A DNA stretch of 64,000 bases, from NCBI RefSeq assembly GCF_016522535.1, contig NZ_JAEHOI010000005.1:248001-312000 (forward strand). Reading direction: 5' to 3'. This DNA is from Leucobacter edaphi. Its GTDB lineage: Bacteria; Actinomycetota; Actinomycetes; Actinomycetales; Microbacteriaceae. Below are positions 1 to 9,025 of this stretch, piece after piece. A model generated the notes under the pieces. It made no database searches. It was given only the letters and a program-made list of their open reading frames with translations, and had not been told where the DNA came from. The stretch's first letter is position 1; each line of letters starts with the position of its first letter. The translations under genes were made by a program, and so were the position numbers.

Positions 1-176
1 ACGATCCGGCCGGCATCGGGGCGTTCGAGCAGGTCGATGCAGCGCAGGAGGGTCGATTTGCCCGCTCCGGACGGGCCAACGATCGCCGTCACCCGGCCGG
101 GCTCGAGCTCGAGCGACAGCCCGTCGAGGATCGTGCGGTCACCGAAGGACTTCGAGACGTTTTCGAGTGCGATCAC
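1..176 (-). CDS. Amino-acid ABC transporter ATP-binding protein (partial)
   Basis: The N-terminal ~58 residues of an ABC ATPase are visible; the gene runs off the left edge. It starts with GTG whose GTGA overlaps the permease stop (4 nt), after an AGGAGG ribosome site inside the permease end. The peptide opens with an A-loop-type segment ([16 protein letters not shown]) and contains Walker [10 protein letters not shown] followed by LLRCIDLLE, typical of polar amino-acid importers (GlnQ/ArtP type). It would power uptake through the permease next door. The substrate cannot be told from this fragment. Confidence 0.9.
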   Translation of the reverse strand, partial: MIALENVSKSFGDRTILDGLSLELEPGRVTAIVGPSGAGKSTLLRCIDLLERPDAGRI

Positions 177-1108
177 GCCGGTACCTCCTGTTCGTGTTTC
201 GTGAGCGGTCGATCCCGCCCGGTCGCGTCCCGCTGGGGCGCCGATCCTTCGGCGGCGAGCGCGCCAGCTCCGGTGAGCGCGCCGCTCCCGCCGTCGGGTT
301 CCGGCTCGCGCGCCGGGGCGGAGGCCCCGCCGGTGCCCGGGCCGCGATCCGAACCTGGATCGGGACGCGTCCCCCGACCGGGGCGGGGCGAACGCCCCGG
401 CACGCGGGGCCGCTGCATCTGGCGCTCGATGATGCGAGCGAGCTGCTCAACGATCACGGTCAGCGCCCAGTAGATGATCGCGGTCGCGAGATAGGCCTCG
501 AAGTAGCGATAGTCGCGGCCGCCCAGGATCTTCGCGAAGGCCGTGATCTCCACGACCGAGACGACGAACGCCAGCGACGACTGCTTCAGCATCCCGATGA
601 AGTGGTTGACCAGGGTCGGGAAGGCGACCACAGATGCGACGGGGATCGTGATGCGGCGCAGGGTCTGCCACGGGGTCATACCGAGCGCGTGCGCCGCCTC
701 GACCTCGCGCCGATCCACCGAGAGCAGCGCCGCCCGGATCGTCTCCGAGCTATACGCCGCCTCGGTCAGGGCGAACGTCACAGCGGCGACGAGGAACGGA
801 TTCAACGCGAGCGCGTTCCACTGCGTCCCGAACGCGTGGTTCGCGTACAGGATCAGGATCGGCACCGCGTTCACGTTGAGCAGCAGCTGCACGAGCGGCG
901 GCGTCCCCCGCAGATAGGACACGAGCACCGCCGTGAGCTGGCTGAGCACGGGAACGCGCGCGAGCTTGATGAGCGCGAAGCCGAGCCCGAGCACCGTGCC
1001 GAGCACGGTCGCGAGGACGCTCAGGGCGAGCGTGATCGGGATGTACGGCAGCAGGTCGAGCGCGTACTTCCCGATCGCGCCGAAGTCGATGATCGCGTCG
1101 GTCCCCAT
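173..1108 (-). CDS. Polar amino-acid ABC transporter permease
   Basis: A 311-residue membrane permease of the HisM/GlnP family. Several hydrophobic helices occupy residues ~15-220, including the [12 protein letters not shown] segment and the EAA-type loop ([20 protein letters not shown]) that docks the ATPase. The first ~220 residues match the usual family length. The last ~85 residues are a hydrophilic Arg/Pro/Gly-rich tail not usual in the family. The gene starts 3 nt after the binding-protein stop and overlaps the ATPase gene, so the three form one operon. Substrate is probably a polar amino acid or related compound, inferred from family only. Confidence 0.93.
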   Translation of the reverse strand: MGTDAIIDFGAIGKYALDLLPYIPITLALSVLATVLGTVLGLGFALIKLARVPVLSQLTAVLVSYLRGTPPLVQLLLNVNAVPILILYANHAFGTQWNALALNPFLVAAVTFALTEAAYSSETIRAALLSVDRREVEAAHALGMTPWQTLRRITIPVASVVAFPTLVNHFIGMLKQSSLAFVVSVVEITAFAKILGGRDYRYFEAYLATAIIYWALTVIVEQLARIIERQMQRPRVPGRSPRPGRGTRPDPGSDRGPGTGGASAPAREPEPDGGSGALTGAGALAAEGSAPQRDATGRDRPLTKHEQEVPA

Positions 1109-1111
1109 GCG

Positions 1112-1993
1112 CTAGCCCGCGGTCTTGGGGGTCACGTCGACCCCGTCGAAGAACCGCTCGCTCAGCTTCTTCAGCGTGCCGTCCTTCTTGAGCTCGGCGA
1201 GCGCGCCGTTGATCTCCTGCACGTTCTTCTCGACATCGGGCTTCTGCTTCGAGAAGGCGTAGGCCGAGTAGAGGTTCGTGCCGAAGGTCTTCGTGAGGTA
1301 CCCGCCGTCGAGCGGCTTGAAGTCGAGGTTCAGGCCCTTCTGCCCGCCGTAGCCGTTGTAGACGACTCGCTCGTTGAACAGGAAGTCGATGCCGCCCGTC
1401 GCCAGGTTCTTGTACTGCGTCTGCAGGTCGGCCTCGGTGTACTCGATCTCGATCTTCTTGTCGGGGTGCTGCGCGTTGTACTCCTCGAGCACGCGCGTGA
1501 AGTTGAGCCCCGGCTCACCGTAGGTCTTCTTGCCGGCCAGATCATCAAGGGTTTTCACGTCTTTGACGGAGGAGTTCTTCGGCAGGATGATCCCGAACTG
1601 CGCCTCGATGTAGGGGTCGCTGAAGTCGTACTTCTCCTTGCGCTCCTTCGTGGCCGACAGGTTGTTGGCGACGAGGTCGAAGCGGCCCGAGTCGAGCCCG
1701 GCGAACAGGGCCGGGAACTCCGCGACCTGGAATTCGAAGGCGACGTCGGGGAGTCGCTTGTCGATCTCCTTGAGGATCTCGATGTCGTATCCCGTGAGGT
1801 TTCCGGCCTCGTCCTGGAAGGTGTACGGCTTGGGCGAGGCGCCGGTCGCGACGAGGAGGGTGCGCTCCTTGCCTCCCTCGTTGCTCACGTTGCCCGCGGC
1901 CTCGTTCGCCCCGCCGGTCGAGCAGGCCGTTGCGCCCATGGCGACGGCGGCGATCGCGCCGAGGAGGAGGGTGCTGCGTGCGAAGCGGGCCAT
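1112..1993 (-). CDS. Amino-acid ABC transporter substrate-binding lipoprotein
   Basis: A 293-residue secreted lipoprotein of solute-binding family 3. The start at 1993 is chosen because GAAAGGA lies just upstream and a signal peptide follows directly; lipobox GATAC puts the lipidated Cys at residue 24. The mature domain has the family hallmarks: an early GYDIEILKEI segment, FDLVANNLSATKERKEKYDFS, and a late DFLFNE region. It delivers substrate to the permease at 173-1108. First gene of the three-gene importer operon; promoter must lie in 1994-2178, shared with the divergent aspS. Confidence 0.94.
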   Translation of the reverse strand: MARFARSTLLLGAIAAVAMGATACSTGGANEAAGNVSNEGGKERTLLVATGASPKPYTFQDEAGNLTGYDIEILKEIDKRLPDVAFEFQVAEFPALFAGLDSGRFDLVANNLSATKERKEKYDFSDPYIEAQFGIILPKNSSVKDVKTLDDLAGKKTYGEPGLNFTRVLEEYNAQHPDKKIEIEYTEADLQTQYKNLATGGIDFLFNERVVYNGYGGQKGLNLDFKPLDGGYLTKTFGTNLYSAYAFSKQKPDVEKNVQEINGALAELKKDGTLKKLSERFFDGVDVTPKTAG

Positions 1994-2178
1994 GGTGGTT
2001 CCTTTCGGGTTTTGCCCGCGAGCGATCGCCCCCGGGTGGTGCACCGGCAACACTAGGGACCGGGACTCATCACTTCAAACTATGTGTCATATTGTTTCGG
2101 GTTATGTCCCAGGATTGCGCAGGGCCCGCTCCGCGGTCGGCACAGACGCCATGCACGCGCGGAAGCTAGAATGACCGG

Positions 2179-3522
2179 GTGACTGAGCGTGTATTGATCA
2201 AGGACCTGGCCGCCCGCGAGGACGGCACCGTACGAGTTTCCGGCTGGGTCGAAAAGGTTCGGGACCAGCGCTACGTGCAGTTCGTGGTGCTCCGCGACGA
2301 GACGGGCGCCGTGCAGCTCGTCAACGGCGGCGTGCTCCGCGAGCCGGATCCGGAGAATCCCCGATCCGACATCCTCGTCCCCCGCACCCGCACCATCTCC
2401 GAGCTCACCCACGGCACCTTCGTGACCGTGACGGGCGAGCTGCAGCACAACGAGCGCGTCAAGCTCGGCGGCGTCGAGATCCAGATCGAGGAGATCGAGG
2501 TCGTCGCGGCCTCCCTCCCCGACAACCCCGTCGCCGACGACTCCGGGATCGACGTGCGCCTCGACTGGCGCTTCCTCGACCTCCGCCGCCCCGAGCAGAA
2601 CCTCGTGTTCCGCGTGCAGACCACCTTCCTGCACGCCCTCCGCCAGGTCTGGATCGACCACGGCTTCATCGAGGTGCAGACCCCGAAGCTCATGGCCAGC
2701 GCCTCCGAGTCGCGCGCCGAGCTCTTCACCGTCGAGTACTTCGAGGGCCAGGCCTTCCTCGCGCAGAGCCCCCAGTTCTTCAAGCAGATGGCGCAGGCCG
2801 CAGGCTTCGGCGGGATCTTCGAGGTCGGGCCAGCGTTCCGCGCCGATCCCTCGTTCACCTCGCGCCACGCCACCGAGTTCACCTCGGTCGACTGCGAGTT
2901 CAGCTGGGTTGACTCCCACGAGGACGTCATGGAGCTCCACGAGGAGCTGATCGTCGCAGGGATCACCGCCGTCAAGGAGAAGCACGGCGCCGAGATCGAG
3001 AAGCTCTTCGGCATCGAACTCGAGATCCCCTCGCGCCCGTTCCCCCGCATCCCCCTCGCGGAGGCGAAGGAGATCGTCAAGGAGCGCGGCTACGAGGTGC
3101 CCCGCGCCGACGCCGACATGGACCCCGAGGGCGAGCGCCAGATCGCGGCCTACGTCAAGGAGAAGTTCGGCCACGACTTCGTGTTCCTCACCGACTACGC
3201 CTGGTCGATCCGCCCGTTCTACCACATGCGCCATGCAGAGGATCAGTCGCTCACCAAGAGCTACGACCTGATCTACAACGGCACCGAGATCTCCACGGGC
3301 GCGCAGCGCGAGCACCGCATCGAGATCCTCGAGCAGCAGGCGAAGGAGAAGGGCCTCGATCCCGAGGAACTCGGGTTCTACCTGGACTTCTTCCGCTACG
3401 GCGTGCCGCCACACGGCGGCTTCGGCATGGGACTCAACCGCGTGCTCATGCTCATGCTCAAGCAGTCCTCGATCCGCGAGGTCACCTACCTCTTCCGCGG
3501 CCCGAACCGTCTGCTGCCCTAG
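2179..3522 (+). CDS. aspS: Aspartate--tRNA(Asp/Asn) ligase, archaeal type
   Basis: A 447-residue class IIb aminoacyl-tRNA synthetase of the archaeal/non-discriminating type; it lacks the GAD insertion of bacterial AspRS (~590 aa). Residues ~15-105 form the OB-fold anticodon-binding domain. Motif 2 begins at FRADPSFTSRH (from residue ~220) and motif 3 is GGFGMGLNR (~413-421). Start GTG at 2179. Enzymes of this kind often also charge tRNA-Asn for transamidation by GatCAB; that second role is inferred, since no gat genes are in the window. Followed by a clear hairpin terminator. Confidence 0.95.
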   Translation: MTERVLIKDLAAREDGTVRVSGWVEKVRDQRYVQFVVLRDETGAVQLVNGGVLREPDPENPRSDILVPRTRTISELTHGTFVTVTGELQHNERVKLGGVEIQIEEIEVVAASLPDNPVADDSGIDVRLDWRFLDLRRPEQNLVFRVQTTFLHALRQVWIDHGFIEVQTPKLMASASESRAELFTVEYFEGQAFLAQSPQFFKQMAQAAGFGGIFEVGPAFRADPSFTSRHATEFTSVDCEFSWVDSHEDVMELHEELIVAGITAVKEKHGAEIEKLFGIELEIPSRPFPRIPLAEAKEIVKERGYEVPRADADMDPEGERQIAAYVKEKFGHDFVFLTDYAWSIRPFYHMRHAEDQSLTKSYDLIYNGTEISTGAQREHRIEILEQQAKEKGLDPEELGFYLDFFRYGVPPHGGFGMGLNRVLMLMLKQSSIREVTYLFRGPNRLLP

Positions 3523-3535
3523 CGGCGAACACACA

Positions 3536-3568
3536 GGACCCCCGGTTGGCTCGGCCGACCGGGGGTCC
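3536..3568 (+). terminator. Hairpin terminator after aspS
   Basis: Perfect 11-bp arms, GGACCCCCGGT (3536-3546) and ACCGGGGGTCC (3558-3568), with an 11-nt loop, 14 nt after the aspS stop. There is no long T-tract. It lies between two convergent genes and may serve both. Confidence 0.75.
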
Positions 3569-3645
3569 TCGTCGTTGCGGCGCACCCCTCGCCGTTTCCG
3601 GCTTCACGGGTGCCGCTCACGGGGCCGGCCACGGCCCCGCAAGAT

Positions 3646-5283
3646 TCAGCGGCGGCGCGCGATCACGACCGTGTCCTCCAACAGCGCCGGCCCGCCGTCG
3701 GGGGCCGTGGCTTCCCGCGTGCGCACGCTCGCGTCGAGCACGTCCCACTCGCTCGCGTCGAGCTCGAGCGCGGCGAGCTCGCCCGCCGGCGTCGGAAACT
3801 CCCCGGGATGATCGGGCGCCCACGGCGGCGGAGCGGCGTGCGACACGAGCACGAGGGTGCCACCGGGCGCCAGCCTGCGCGCGGCCGCGCGCAGGCTCGA
3901 CGCGCGCGGAAGCTCCACGGGCGATTGCAGGAAACTGGCCGTGATCAGATCGAATGGAACCGGTGACCGATCGAGAGCGGCGGGGTCAGACGCCCATGCG
4001 CCGAGATCACCAGCGATGAAACTGACCCGTTCCGGGTCGATCCCACGGTCCCGGGCAGTCGCCTCGCCGCGCGCAACCGCCGTCGCCGAGAGATCGATCC
4101 CCGTGGCGCGCCAGCCGCGCTCGGCCAGCCAGAGGACGTCACCGCCCTCGCCGCAGCCGAGGTCGAGGGACCGCCCCGGCGGGAGATCGGCGACGGCCGC
4201 CGCGAGCGAGGCGTTCACCCGTCCGGACCAGCGCGCCCCTCCGGCGTACAGGTCCTCCCAGAACGCGACGGGATCGGCCGCGGGAGCGGCTTCGTGCCCG
4301 CCCGCGTGACCCTGGGCCGAATCGGCCTCGGGGTCGCCGGCGGCATCCGCTGCGGCGCGCGCGGAGTCCTCATCGACCAGGGCGGCGTTGACCGAGATCC
4401 CAGCCTGGGTCCCGGCCGCCATGGCCATCGGCACCGTGGCCGCGGGGGCCACGACGTTGCCGACGGCCCAGATCCGCGGATGGCTGGTGCGCTGCATCGG
4501 ATCGACCGCGAGAAAGGCCCCGTGCGGGGTGTCCGCGCGCGCGAGCTCGAGTCCGGCGAGGAAAGCGTCGCGCGGCGTCTGACGTGGCGTCGTGAACACC
4601 GCGTCGATCGGGTATTCCTTCCCATCCGCTGTCCGCACCGCGACGACCGCGCCCGCGGCACCAAGCACCTCGGCGACCGGCGCGTCGACCACCCTGGTCC
4701 CGCGGCCGCCGATCTGGGCGCGCTCTTCCGCGGTCAGGGCCCCGAGCCCGTGCGCGAAGACGGTCAGGTCCCCCGTCCACTGGCGGAGGATCTTCGCGAG
4801 GTGCATCCCGCTCAGCGCGGTCGGGATGACGCCGATGCGGGATCCGCGCACCTCCCACCCGTGGCAATACGAGCAGTGGAGCACGCCGCTCCCCCAGTGC
4901 TCGACGAGGCCCGGAATCGGGGCGAGCTCGTCGCGCACCCCGCTGGCGACGATGACGGATCGCGTCGCGGCGATCGTCCCGTCGTCGAGTTCGAGCCTCA
5001 GCTCGACGCCGGGTTCGCCCTCGTGCTCACTCACCCGCGTCACCCTCGCGCTGCGGAATTCGACGCCGTAGGCCGCCGCCTGAGCGCGCCCGAGCGTGAG
5101 GAGTTCCCCGGGCGGCACCCCGTCGAGGCCGAGCACATTGTGCATGTGATCGGCGAATCTGTTGCGCGGCTCCGCGGCGTCGAGCACGAGCGTGCGCCGG
5201 AGGGAACGACCGAGCGTCTGCGCCGCACTCAGGCCGGCGGCTCCTCCGCCGATGATGATGGTGTCCCAGGTGGTGTGCGTCAT
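3646..5283 (-). CDS. Fused thioredoxin-reductase-like flavoprotein / class I SAM methyltransferase
   Basis: A 545-residue two-domain protein. Residues 1-~310 are a pyridine-nucleotide-disulfide oxidoreductase: dinucleotide motif IGGGAAG at 11-17, a redox CSYC pair at Cys137/Cys140 in HCSYCHGWE, and a C-terminal FAD motif ending VGNVV near 275. An Ala/Asp/Gly-rich linker (~305-338) leads to a class I methyltransferase whose motif I is DLGCGEGGD (~374-382). The start at 5283 leaves a normal flavoprotein N-terminus; upstream in-frame sequence is Arg-rich and unlike protein. It is transcribed away from an XRE-cupin gene 68 nt off. Substrates of both halves are unknown; the same domain fusion is known in other actinobacteria. 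Confidence 0.9.
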   Translation of the reverse strand: MTHTTWDTIIIGGGAAGLSAAQTLGRSLRRTLVLDAAEPRNRFADHMHNVLGLDGVPPGELLTLGRAQAAAYGVEFRSARVTRVSEHEGEPGVELRLELDDGTIAATRSVIVASGVRDELAPIPGLVEHWGSGVLHCSYCHGWEVRGSRIGVIPTALSGMHLAKILRQWTGDLTVFAHGLGALTAEERAQIGGRGTRVVDAPVAEVLGAAGAVVAVRTADGKEYPIDAVFTTPRQTPRDAFLAGLELARADTPHGAFLAVDPMQRTSHPRIWAVGNVVAPAATVPMAMAAGTQAGISVNAALVDEDSARAAADAAGDPEADSAQGHAGGHEAAPAADPVAFWEDLYAGGARWSGRVNASLAAAVADLPPGRSLDLGCGEGGDVLWLAERGWRATGIDLSATAVARGEATARDRGIDPERVSFIAGDLGAWASDPAALDRSPVPFDLITASFLQSPVELPRASSLRAAARRLAPGGTLVLVSHAAPPPWAPDHPGEFPTPAGELAALELDASEWDVLDASVRTREATAPDGGPALLEDTVVIARRR

Positions 5284-5314
5284 GCTCCCAGAATGCGCGA
5301 GACCATGCGAGAAT

Positions 5315-5335
5315 GGCAATGCCGTTTGCGGAAAC
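5315..5335. promoter_or_regulatory. Candidate operator in the divergent promoter region
   Basis: Two adjacent small inverted repeats, GGCA-A-TGCC (5315-5323) and GTTT-GCGG-AAAC (5324-5335), sit between the divergent flavoprotein and XRE-cupin genes. This is where an autoregulating XRE protein would be expected to bind. The assignment is inference from position and symmetry. Confidence 0.35.
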
Positions 5336-5351
5336 AGCAAGGAGGATCTCG

Positions 5352-5939
5352 ATGCACGAGACGCCTGACCCGGCCGAGCCGAGCGCCGAGGAGTCGCTCT
5401 CCGCGCTCGGACCGCGCCTGCGTGCGGCCCGCCACGGTCGGAACTGGACGCTCGAGGAACTCGCCGAGCGCGCCGGAATGTCACCGAGCACGCTCTCCCG
5501 ACTCGAGTCGGGCAAGCGGCAGGCCACCCTCGAACTCCTCCTCCCGCTCACCCGTCTGCTCGGGGTGAGCCTCGACGATCTCCTCGCGCCGACCGCGCGG
5601 GATCCGCGCGTGCGCCGGGCCGCGATCCGCAAACGGGGCAGAACCATCGCCCCGCTCACCCGGGAGGAGTCGGCGACCAGGGCGTTCAAGATCACCTTTC
5701 ACCCCGACGCACCCCAGGGCGACCCGCGCGTGCACGAGGGACAGGAGTGGCTGTACGTGCTGTCGGGCCGCCTGCGCCTCACCCTGGGCGAGCGCGAAAC
5801 GGTGCTCGAACCGGGCGAGGCCGCGGAGTTCACCACCACGATCCCCCACCTGATGCGCGCCGAAGGGGACCGCCCCGCCGAGGTGATCAGCATTTTCAAC
5901 GCCTCGGGCGAGCGGATGCACGTGACCGGGGCGGAGTAG
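5352..5939 (+). CDS. XRE-family regulator with C-terminal cupin domain
   Basis: A 195-residue transcription factor. Residues ~18-75 are a Cro/C1-type helix-turn-helix (AERAGMSPSTLSRLESGKR), and residues ~110-190 are a small beta-barrel cupin (EGQEWLYVLSGRLRLTLG, EPGEAAEFTTTIPHLMRA). The start at 5352 follows GGAGG with good spacing. The cupin probably senses a small ligand. Its divergent position next to the flavoprotein/methyltransferase gene suggests it controls that gene, possibly through the inverted repeats at 5315-5335. Confidence 0.9.
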   Translation: MHETPDPAEPSAEESLSALGPRLRAARHGRNWTLEELAERAGMSPSTLSRLESGKRQATLELLLPLTRLLGVSLDDLLAPTARDPRVRRAAIRKRGRTIAPLTREESATRAFKITFHPDAPQGDPRVHEGQEWLYVLSGRLRLTLGERETVLEPGEAAEFTTTIPHLMRAEGDRPAEVISIFNASGERMHVTGAE

Positions 5940-6203
5940 CCCAGCGGCAGCGGCTGCGCGGGCCCGAACGCGAGCGCCACGGCGGTCGCTGCGTGCGGGC
6001 AGGCGCGCGAGCGGCCCGGGAACCGCGTGCAGCTCACCACGCAACGGAACGCAACCTTCACCCCGCCGGCGAGCTCCGGAACGTGACGGAGCGATAGGGT
6101 CGCGGTGAGGCCGCGAGTCGTCGCGAGTGCCCGGGACCGCGCGCGAGATCAGCCGCGCAGGACCACCCGGACGATCTGCCTCGCCCGGAGAAGGAGAGGA
6201 CCC

Positions 6204-7346
6204 ATGCTCGACACGGCAGGTCACGTGGACCACCTGATCATCGGCGGCGGGGCCATGGGGCTCGCCGCGGCATGGCAGCTCGCCCGGCGCGGCGAGCGAG
6301 TCCACCTCATCGAGCAGTTCGGGCCGCATCACACGCTGGGCGCCTCCCACGGCTCCACGCGCAACCTCAACGACGCCTACCGCGAGGAGTTCTTCCTCGA
6401 CCTCTTCGACGAGGCGTTCGGGCTGTGGCGATCGCTCGAGGCCGAGACCACCGCCCCGCTCCTCGGCTTGCACGGCCTCGTCACCCAGGGCGACCCCGAG
6501 ATCATCGAGGCCACCTACGACGCCCTCCGTGCCCGCACGCACGATGTCGCCCTCCTGGACCCTGCCGAGGCCGAGGCCCGCTGGGCCGGGATGCGCTTCC
6601 GCGGGCCGGTGCTCCTCAGCGCAGACGCCGGGATCGTGTACGCGGCGCGCGCCCTGGACGCACTGGCGGCTGCGGCGCAGCGGGACGGCGCGCGGATCGA
6701 ACGGGAGTCGCGGGTGCTCTCGATCTCACCCTCCGCGCGCGGCGTGACGGTGGAGGTGCAGGCCGCGGACGGGAGCCGCAGGACGCTCACCGCCCCGAGC
6801 GCGATCGTCGCGGCCGGCGCGTGGTCCAGGCCGCTCCTCGAGGGGATCATCGATCTCCCGCGGCTGCGCGTCACCGAGGAGCACCCGGCGCACTACGCCC
6901 CGCGCGACCCCTCGCACATCTGGCCCAGCTTCAACCACCTGTTCGCCGGCGAGGAGCTCGCGGCGCTCGGCGGCAACGTCTACGGGATGCCGAGCCCGGG
7001 CGAGGGGATCAAGGTCGGGTTGCACCTCGTCGGACACGAGGTCGACCCCGACGCCCGCACCCTCCGCGCATCCGACGAGGTGCGGGAGCGGCGGCGAGCG
7101 CACGTGGCCGAGTGGTTTCCCGGCCTCGATCCCGACAGCGGAGATGAGATCAGCTGCACCTACACGTCGACCGAGTCGGAGCGCTTCGTGCTGGATCGCG
7201 TCGGGCCGCTCACGATCGCCGCGGGGTTCTCCGGCCAGGGCTTCAAGTTCACGCCGGCGATCGGACGGGTCCTCGCGGACGCGGCAACCGGCGCGTCGCT
7301 CCCGCCGGCCGAGTTCCGGATCGCGAGTCACGCGCAGACCGCGTAG
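6204..7346 (+). CDS. FAD-dependent amine oxidase, MSOX/N-methyltryptophan oxidase family
   Basis: A 380-residue flavoenzyme of the monomeric sarcosine oxidase family. N-terminal FAD motif IIGGGAMGLAAAWQLARRG (residues ~12-30); C-terminal GFSGQGFKFTPAIG. Cys318 in ISCTYTST occupies the place of the Cys that covalently holds FAD in MSOX (a CxYT motif), so covalent flavin is likely. The start at 6204 follows GGAGAGGA. It would oxidise a secondary or N-methyl amine to an imine, releasing peroxide; the exact amine is unknown. It stands alone, convergent with the NCS1 permease. A second family member lies at 57811-58983. Confidence 0.88.
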   Translation: MLDTAGHVDHLIIGGGAMGLAAAWQLARRGERVHLIEQFGPHHTLGASHGSTRNLNDAYREEFFLDLFDEAFGLWRSLEAETTAPLLGLHGLVTQGDPEIIEATYDALRARTHDVALLDPAEAEARWAGMRFRGPVLLSADAGIVYAARALDALAAAAQRDGARIERESRVLSISPSARGVTVEVQAADGSRRTLTAPSAIVAAGAWSRPLLEGIIDLPRLRVTEEHPAHYAPRDPSHIWPSFNHLFAGEELAALGGNVYGMPSPGEGIKVGLHLVGHEVDPDARTLRASDEVRERRRAHVAEWFPGLDPDSGDEISCTYTSTESERFVLDRVGPLTIAAGFSGQGFKFTPAIGRVLADAATGASLPPAEFRIASHAQTA

Positions 7347-7371
7347 TCACCCCGCTGCGGCCCGGGCGCGC

Positions 7372-7446
7372 GACGGGGCCGGGCCGCGGCGCGGCCGGGG
7401 CGCGACGTCACACGTCGCCCCGGCGCGCACGCGACCCGGCCCCGTC
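7372..7446. terminator. Large bidirectional terminator hairpin
   Basis: Outer 12-bp perfect arms GACGGGGCCGGG (7372-7383) and CCCGGCCCCGTC (7435-7446) enclose an inner hairpin (7395-7423) with CCGGGGCG and CGCCCCGG as its base-paired core. It lies between the convergent flavoenzyme and NCS1 permease genes. Confidence 0.7.
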
Positions 7447-7467
7447 CACGGGATCAGGAATCGCTGA

Positions 7468-8895
7468 TCAGGCCTCGGCTTCGACCTCTGCCCGCTGGCG
7501 CGGTCCCGCCGCGAGCGCGGTGCGCGACCGGTTGATCCGAACGAGCACGAGGTAGACCACGACCGTGACCGCGAAGCCGACGAGCCAGGCGATGTCGATG
7601 CCCTGCAGCGGCTCGGCGAACGGGCCGGTGAACAGGGGCGTGATCATGAACGGCACCTGCGCGGCGAGGCCGATCGCGTAGCTGACGAGCCCGATCGTGT
7701 TCCACTTGCCGTAGCGGCCGCCCGAGCGCTTGAACAGATCGTCGACGACGTACTCGCCCTTCTGCACGATGAAGTAGTCGGCGAGGTTGATCGCGGACCA
7801 GGGAATCAGCACGTACAGGAGCAGGGTGAGGAAGCTCTCGAACATCGTCATGAAGTCGCCCTGACCGAGCAGCGCGATCATGGTGGCGACGCCGCCGCAG
7901 ATCACCGTCGTCCAGATGCGGGTTGCCGAGGTGACCGTGATCCGGAAGCTCGACTGCATCGCCGTGAGCGCGTTCATCACCGCGGAGTACAGCTCGACGC
8001 CGTTGATCAGCGCGGAAGTGACCGCGAAGATGACGAGCACGATCAGGCCGATCGGGCCCAGGTGGTCTCCGAGCGCCGCGAGCGGGTTCCCTGCGTTTGC
8101 GGCACCGAGCAGCACCCCGAGCGTCATCACGAAGACCGAGCTGACCACGAGACCGAGGTAGGTGCTCCAGAACGCGGTCTTCGGGCCCGTCTTCTTGGGC
8201 AGGTAGCGCGAATAGTCGGAGACGTAGGGAGCATACGCGAGCTGCCACACGATCCCGATCGCGAGCATCGCGAAGAAGCCGTCGAAGGAGAACGCCGCCT
8301 CGGCGCGCTGCCCGGTCACCTCGGGCTTCGTCCACAGCAGGATCATCGACAGCGTCACCGCGGCCGCGATGAGGATCGAGATCCACACCATCGTCTTGCG
8401 CAGCATCTCGTAGCCGAAGACGCACAGGACGATCCCGACCGCGGCGAAGCCGATGATCGCGATCGAGCCGTTGACGCCGGGGAATACCGCGAGGAGCGCG
8501 TCCTTCGCGACGATCAGGATGCTCGTGAAGAAGCCCATGAACATGACGAAGGCGATCAGGGCGAACAGCCCGCCGCCGAGGTAGCCGAACTGAGCGCGGG
8601 CCTGCAGCATCTGCGGGATTCCCAGATGGGGGCCCTGCGAGGCGTGCAGCGCCGAGCCGAACGCCCCGATCACGTTGCCGGTGAGGATCGCGACGATGCT
8701 CCACCCGATCGGGAGCCCGTAGGCGCCGCTCGCGACGGCGCCCGTGACGACGGTGAGGGGCATCATGTTGAGGCCGACCCAGATCGCGAAGATCGACCAG
8801 CTTGTGCCGGTGCGTTCGTTCTCGGGGATTGGCAGGATGTGCTGCTGCTCGAAGCGAGCGAAGGTCTTTGTTACGACCGGGGGTTCGTTGGACAC
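7468..8895 (-). CDS. NCS1-family cytosine/purine-type permease
   Basis: A 475-residue membrane protein with about 12 hydrophobic helices and NCS1-family signatures near the N-terminus (ENERTGTSWSIFAIWVGLNM, GPHLGIPQMLQARAQFGYLG). Start GTG at 8895 follows GGAG. NCS1 proteins import nucleobases, allantoin, hydantoins or related heterocycles with a cation. The gene opens a catabolic island rich in amine- and amide-processing enzymes, so its substrate may feed that pathway; this is inference. A hairpin-rich gap separates it from the aminotransferase gene upstream. Confidence 0.9.
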   Translation of the reverse strand: MSNEPPVVTKTFARFEQQHILPIPENERTGTSWSIFAIWVGLNMMPLTVVTGAVASGAYGLPIGWSIVAILTGNVIGAFGSALHASQGPHLGIPQMLQARAQFGYLGGGLFALIAFVMFMGFFTSILIVAKDALLAVFPGVNGSIAIIGFAAVGIVLCVFGYEMLRKTMVWISILIAAAVTLSMILLWTKPEVTGQRAEAAFSFDGFFAMLAIGIVWQLAYAPYVSDYSRYLPKKTGPKTAFWSTYLGLVVSSVFVMTLGVLLGAANAGNPLAALGDHLGPIGLIVLVIFAVTSALINGVELYSAVMNALTAMQSSFRITVTSATRIWTTVICGGVATMIALLGQGDFMTMFESFLTLLLYVLIPWSAINLADYFIVQKGEYVVDDLFKRSGGRYGKWNTIGLVSYAIGLAAQVPFMITPLFTGPFAEPLQGIDIAWLVGFAVTVVVYLVLVRINRSRTALAAGPRQRAEVEAEA

Positions 8896-8955
8896 GGGGT
8901 CTCCTTTTCGGCGTCTTTGCCAGGCGCGGCCCGGGGATCGGGCGCGCCGAGTACA

Positions 8956-9018
8956 GAGGGGGTGCCGGAACCTGCTCCGTGCACCCCCTCGGGGCGGACC
9001 GCCGGCCGCGCGGCCGGC
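8956..9018 (-). terminator. Two hairpins between aminotransferase and permease genes
   Basis: A perfect 18-bp palindrome built from GCCGGCCGC and GCGGCCGGC (9001-9018) lies just past the aminotransferase stop. A second hairpin has 10-bp arms GAGGGGGTGC (8956-8965) and GCACCCCCTC (8981-8990). The first looks like a terminator. The second lies in the leader of the NCS1 permease and could be a terminator or attenuator. Confidence 0.6.
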
Positions 9019-9025
9019 AGGCCCG

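Noticed and set aside
167-2056. A 629-codon plus-strand frame over the amino-acid importer genes
   Set aside because: It is the antisense shadow of two well-recognised genes, with Arg/Asp/Leu-rich low-complexity sequence.
2065-2085. CATCACTTCAA near the importer/aspS promoters, similar to the palindrome before monooxygenase copy 2
   Set aside because: Only one arm is similar and there is no inverted symmetry.
5940-6203. 264-nt gap after the XRE-cupin gene checked for a small gene
   Set aside because: No start with a ribosome site and no convincing protein-like frame; only GC-rich spacer.
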